Origin: Burkholderiales bacterium | Lineage (GTDB): Bacteria; Pseudomonadota; Gammaproteobacteria; Burkholderiales; SG8-39 | Reading direction: 5' to 3' | Length of the DNA: 7,213 nucleotides | Assembly: GCA_029266935.1 (NCBI GenBank) | Contig: JAQSVY010000061.1 | Location: 1 to 7,213 of the forward strand | Shown here: positions 5,287 through 7,213 of the stretch, in pieces | Layout of the letters: every line of letters starts with the position of its first letter | Position numbering within the stretch: position 1 is the first letter of the stretch | Program-made: the position numbers and the translations under genes | Notes under the pieces: model-generated | The model's input: only the letters and a program-made list of their open reading frames with translations | Databases searched by the model: none | What the model was told of the DNA's origin: nothing

Positions 5287-6801
5287 CTAGGCGGCGCGCT
5301 TGCTCACATGCGGCACGGATGCGAGGTCCTTGTTGGCCGGGCCGTTGATCACCTTGCCCATCTTATCGTAGCGCGAGCCGTGGCAGGGGCAGTCCCAGGT
5401 CTTCTCCGACGGGTTCCAGTGCACGATGCAGCCCAGGTGCGTGCAGGCCGCCGAGCGCTCGTGCAGCCCGCCGGCGTCGTCGCGGTACACCGCGATCTTT
5501 TCCAGGCCGCGGCGCATCACCGCGCCGCTGTCGGGACGAATGTCGTCGGCGGAGTCGACGTCGCCGCCGGTGAGCCAGTCGGTGTATTGCAGCGCGACGT
5601 TGGAATTCTCGCGCGCCCATTCCGCGGCCGCGCGCACCGGCACGCGCGAGGGGTCGTAGAGGCGCTCCCATGGGTTGGTGCGCCCGCAGACCAGGTCGGT
5701 GATCAGCATGCCGGCGATGGTGCCGTGCGTGAGGCCCATGCCGGAGTCGCCGGTCACCACGTACACGTTCTCGTGGTCCATGGGATTGCGGCCGATGAAG
5801 CCGAGGTAGTCGAGCGTCTCCATGATCTGCCCGCCCCAGGCATATTCCACCGGCCCCATCATCGGAAAGCGCTCGCGCGTCCAAGCCTCGAGGCGCGCAT
5901 GGCGCGCCGCGGTGTCGTCGGCCTGGCCGGTCTTGTGGTCCTCGCCGCCGACGATGAGAAGGTCTTCATGGATCCTGACGTAGTGGTAGGGATCACCCGT
6001 GTCCCAGGCGAGCACCCTGGGCACCGAGCCCGCGGGGATGCGCCCGGCGATCACGTAGGTCATGTAGGGCGCCTGCTTGAGGTGGATGGCGACGCGATCG
6101 TTGACCGGGACGTTCGTCGCCACGACCACGTGATCCGCAGTCACCACGTGCCGGCCCACGTGCACGAGCCCCGGCACGCCGCCTTCGACGTGATCGGCGT
6201 GGCTCTGGCAATAGATCCGGCCGCCCAGGCGGATGATCGCCTGCACCAGGCCGGCGAGGTACTTCAGCGGATGGAACTGCGCGACATTGGGAAAGATCAG
6301 GCACGGACCGGTGTCCCAGGACGCGAAGGGGGCCCGATCGAGGCGCTTCACGCCCGCGAGGCCGGCGCGCTGCGCCGCGGCGAGCTCTTCGTCGAGCGTC
6401 GAGAGCCGGTCGCCGGGCGCGAGGAACAGGTAGCCATCCAGGCGCTCGAAGTCGCAGTCGATGCCTTCCTGTCGCACGATGGCGTCGATGCGCTCGATCG
6501 CCGCGCTGTGGCTTTGCGCCGCCAGCCGCGCCGCCTCGCCCCCGTGCAGCCTCTCCAGCTCGAAGTAGCGGTCGTCGAGCATGTTGGTGAGGTGCGCGCT
6601 CGTCATCTGCGTCATCCCCCCGGCGAGCGGGCCGTCGTCGAGCACCGCCACCGACTTCCCGGCCTGGGCGAGAAGGTACGCGGTGGTCAACCCTGCGATG
6701 CCCGCGCCCACGATTGCGGCATCGGCATGCACGTTCTCCTTGAGGGGAGAACAGGCGGGCATCTCCGCGGTGGCTGCCCAGACGGATTGGTGGCGGTGCA
6801 T
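5287..6801 (-). CDS. FAD-dependent (DAO-type) oxidoreductase with C-terminal Rieske [2Fe-2S] domain
   Basis: The 504-residue protein has an N-terminal DAO/glycine-oxidase-like FAD domain. Its dinucleotide motif is VGAGIAGLTTAYLLAQAGKS (31-50), with Asp as the ribose-binding acid in VAVLDD. A second FAD-contact segment, TGDSGMGLTHG, lies in the last third of that domain. The C-terminus carries a complete Rieske cluster site, with Cys453 and His455 in CTHLGC and Cys471 and His474 in CPCHGS. Cys458 and Cys473 could form the usual stabilising disulfide. The architecture resembles Bacillus subtilis YhfW, whose function is also unclear. It likely oxidises an amine or amino-acid-like substrate and passes electrons through the Rieske centre, but this is inference. 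The start at 6801 is chosen over an upstream ATG at 6834 because CAGGAG lies 8 nt before it and the 11 extra residues are not typical. No signal peptide or TAT motif is seen. It sits 10 nt upstream of the SRPBCC gene. Confidence 0.9.
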   Translation of the reverse strand: MHRHQSVWAATAEMPACSPLKENVHADAAIVGAGIAGLTTAYLLAQAGKSVAVLDDGPLAGGMTQMTSAHLTNMLDDRYFELERLHGGEAARLAAQSHSAAIERIDAIVRQEGIDCDFERLDGYLFLAPGDRLSTLDEELAAAQRAGLAGVKRLDRAPFASWDTGPCLIFPNVAQFHPLKYLAGLVQAIIRLGGRIYCQSHADHVEGGVPGLVHVGRHVVTADHVVVATNVPVNDRVAIHLKQAPYMTYVIAGRIPAGSVPRVLAWDTGDPYHYVRIHEDLLIVGGEDHKTGQADDTAARHARLEAWTRERFPMMGPVEYAWGGQIMETLDYLGFIGRNPMDHENVYVVTGDSGMGLTHGTIAGMLITDLVCGRTNPWERLYDPSRVPVRAAAEWARENSNVALQYTDWLTGGDVDSADDIRPDSGAVMRRGLEKIAVYRDDAGGLHERSAACTHLGCIVHWNPSEKTWDCPCHGSRYDKMGKVINGPANKDLASVPHVSKRAA

Positions 6802-6809
6802 CGGGTTGA

Positions 6810-6815
6810 CTCCTG
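6810..6815 (-). promoter_or_regulatory. Strong ribosome binding site deciding the FAD/Rieske start
   Basis: On the minus strand CAGGAG stands 8 nt before the ATG at 6801. It is one of the clearest ribosome sites in the window, and it favours this start over the longer reading beginning at 6834. Confidence 0.7.
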
Positions 6816-6864
6816 AACCGGTTGGCCAGTTCATTCAGAGCAAGAAACCTGCCGGCCGGGACAG

Positions 6865-7213
6865 CTACGCGGCTACCACCGCCTTCAGCGGCGCGGGGCG
6901 GTAGCCCGGATCGGCATCCCAGCGCGTACGTACCGACGGGTGCACCGACTGCGTCGGGTCGGCGCCGATGGCGCGATCGATGCCGGCGGTGAGCCGGTAC
7001 AGGCCGGTCTTCGAGTTGTGCAGCTTGCCGACGGGGTCGGGCTTGAGCGGGTAGGCCTCGATCGCCGCCGCGTCGAAGGCGAGGCCGGCCGCGCGCGCCT
7101 TGCCGATCATCCATTCGAGCGCGATGTCGGAGAGGCCGGTCTCGGCGTAGCCGCCGCCGACGTCGCTGTGCGCGCCGCAGAACCACACCTGCTCGACCTG
7201 CTGGCCGGGCTTG
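6865..7213 (-). CDS. DUF2235 alpha/beta-hydrolase domain protein, C-terminal part (5' end beyond window)
   Basis: The frame is open to the window edge, so the true start lies to the right, and about 115 C-terminal residues are visible. Reading in, Glu-Gln-Val-Trp-Phe-Cys-Gly-Ala-His-Ser-Asp-Val-Gly-Gly-Gly-Tyr matches the DUF2235 hallmark (W-F-x-G-x-H-S-D-V-G-G-G-Y), whose Asp is probably part of the Ser-Asp-His triad. LSDIALEWMIGKARAAGLAF follows, as usual in the family. Near the end, SVHPSVRTRW contains a His in the position expected of the catalytic base. The nucleophile (G-x-S-x-G) must lie outside the window. Family members include type VI secretion phospholipase effectors and many uncharacterised hydrolases. 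Without the rest of the gene and its neighbours, neither role can be chosen. It stops 63 nt before the FAD/Rieske start on the same strand. No strong terminator is seen between them, so read-through is possible. Confidence 0.8.
   Translation of the reverse strand, partial: KPGQQVEQVWFCGAHSDVGGGYAETGLSDIALEWMIGKARAAGLAFDAAAIEAYPLKPDPVGKLHNSKTGLYRLTAGIDRAIGADPTQSVHPSVRTRWDADPGYRPAPLKAVVAA

Noticed and set aside
5230..6816. 528-residue open frame on the plus strand opposite the FAD/Rieske gene
   Set aside because: It is a composition shadow in GC-rich DNA: His, Val, Ala and Arg rich without domains, and directly antisense to a gene with intact FAD and Rieske motifs.
6802..6864. CCGGCCGG and AACCGGTT palindromes between the DUF2235 and FAD/Rieske genes
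   Set aside because: They are short 8-bp palindromes without a loop and without a clear T-run, so they are not a convincing terminator or operator.

Overview
This window looks like chromosomal DNA from a very GC-rich Gram-negative bacterium. A betaproteobacterium (Burkholderiales or Rhodocyclales-like) is my best inference. The grounds are the strong G/C preference at third codon positions, a PEP-CTERM sorting-signal protein, and the mix of TSUP, DUF2235 and DAO-Rieske families. No rRNA, tRNA, CRISPR array, transposase or phage gene was seen. Genes fill nearly all of the window and no gene-free stretch exceeds 300 bases.

Left part (1-2127): the last codons of an upstream gene overlap, through ATGA, the start of a D-threonine aldolase/D-serine dehydratase-like PLP enzyme (23-1114, +). 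Convergent to it, with only 2 nt between the stop codons, lies a secreted CHRD-domain protein with a PEP-CTERM tail (1117-1758, -). Its GC content is clearly lower than that of its neighbours. Upstream of it on the same strand is a 71-residue protein of unknown function (1912-2127, -).

Middle (2128-4920): a 130-nt divergent intergenic region carries three inverted repeats. It separates the small gene from a tightly packed rightward unit of three genes with overlapping ends: a monocarboxylate-type MFS transporter (2258-3484), a spermidine-synthase-like SAM-fold protein (3450-4205), and a TauE/SafE (TSUP) anion transporter that starts with TTG (4198-4920). This unit is the best candidate in the window for an uncharacterised small transport/metabolism operon, but its substrates cannot be read from the sequence.

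Right part (4917-7213): a leftward group holds, in transcription order, the C-terminal part of a DUF2235 alpha/beta-hydrolase (entering from beyond the window edge), a two-domain FAD oxidoreductase with a C-terminal Rieske [2Fe-2S] domain, and a short SRPBCC (START-like) protein. The SRPBCC stop codon shares the palindrome CTAG with the TSUP stop on the other strand.

I found no clear-cut novel system. The most interesting items are the MFS/spermidine-synthase-like/TSUP unit, the dyad-rich divergent control region, the DAO-Rieske/SRPBCC pair and the low-GC PEP-CTERM gene.
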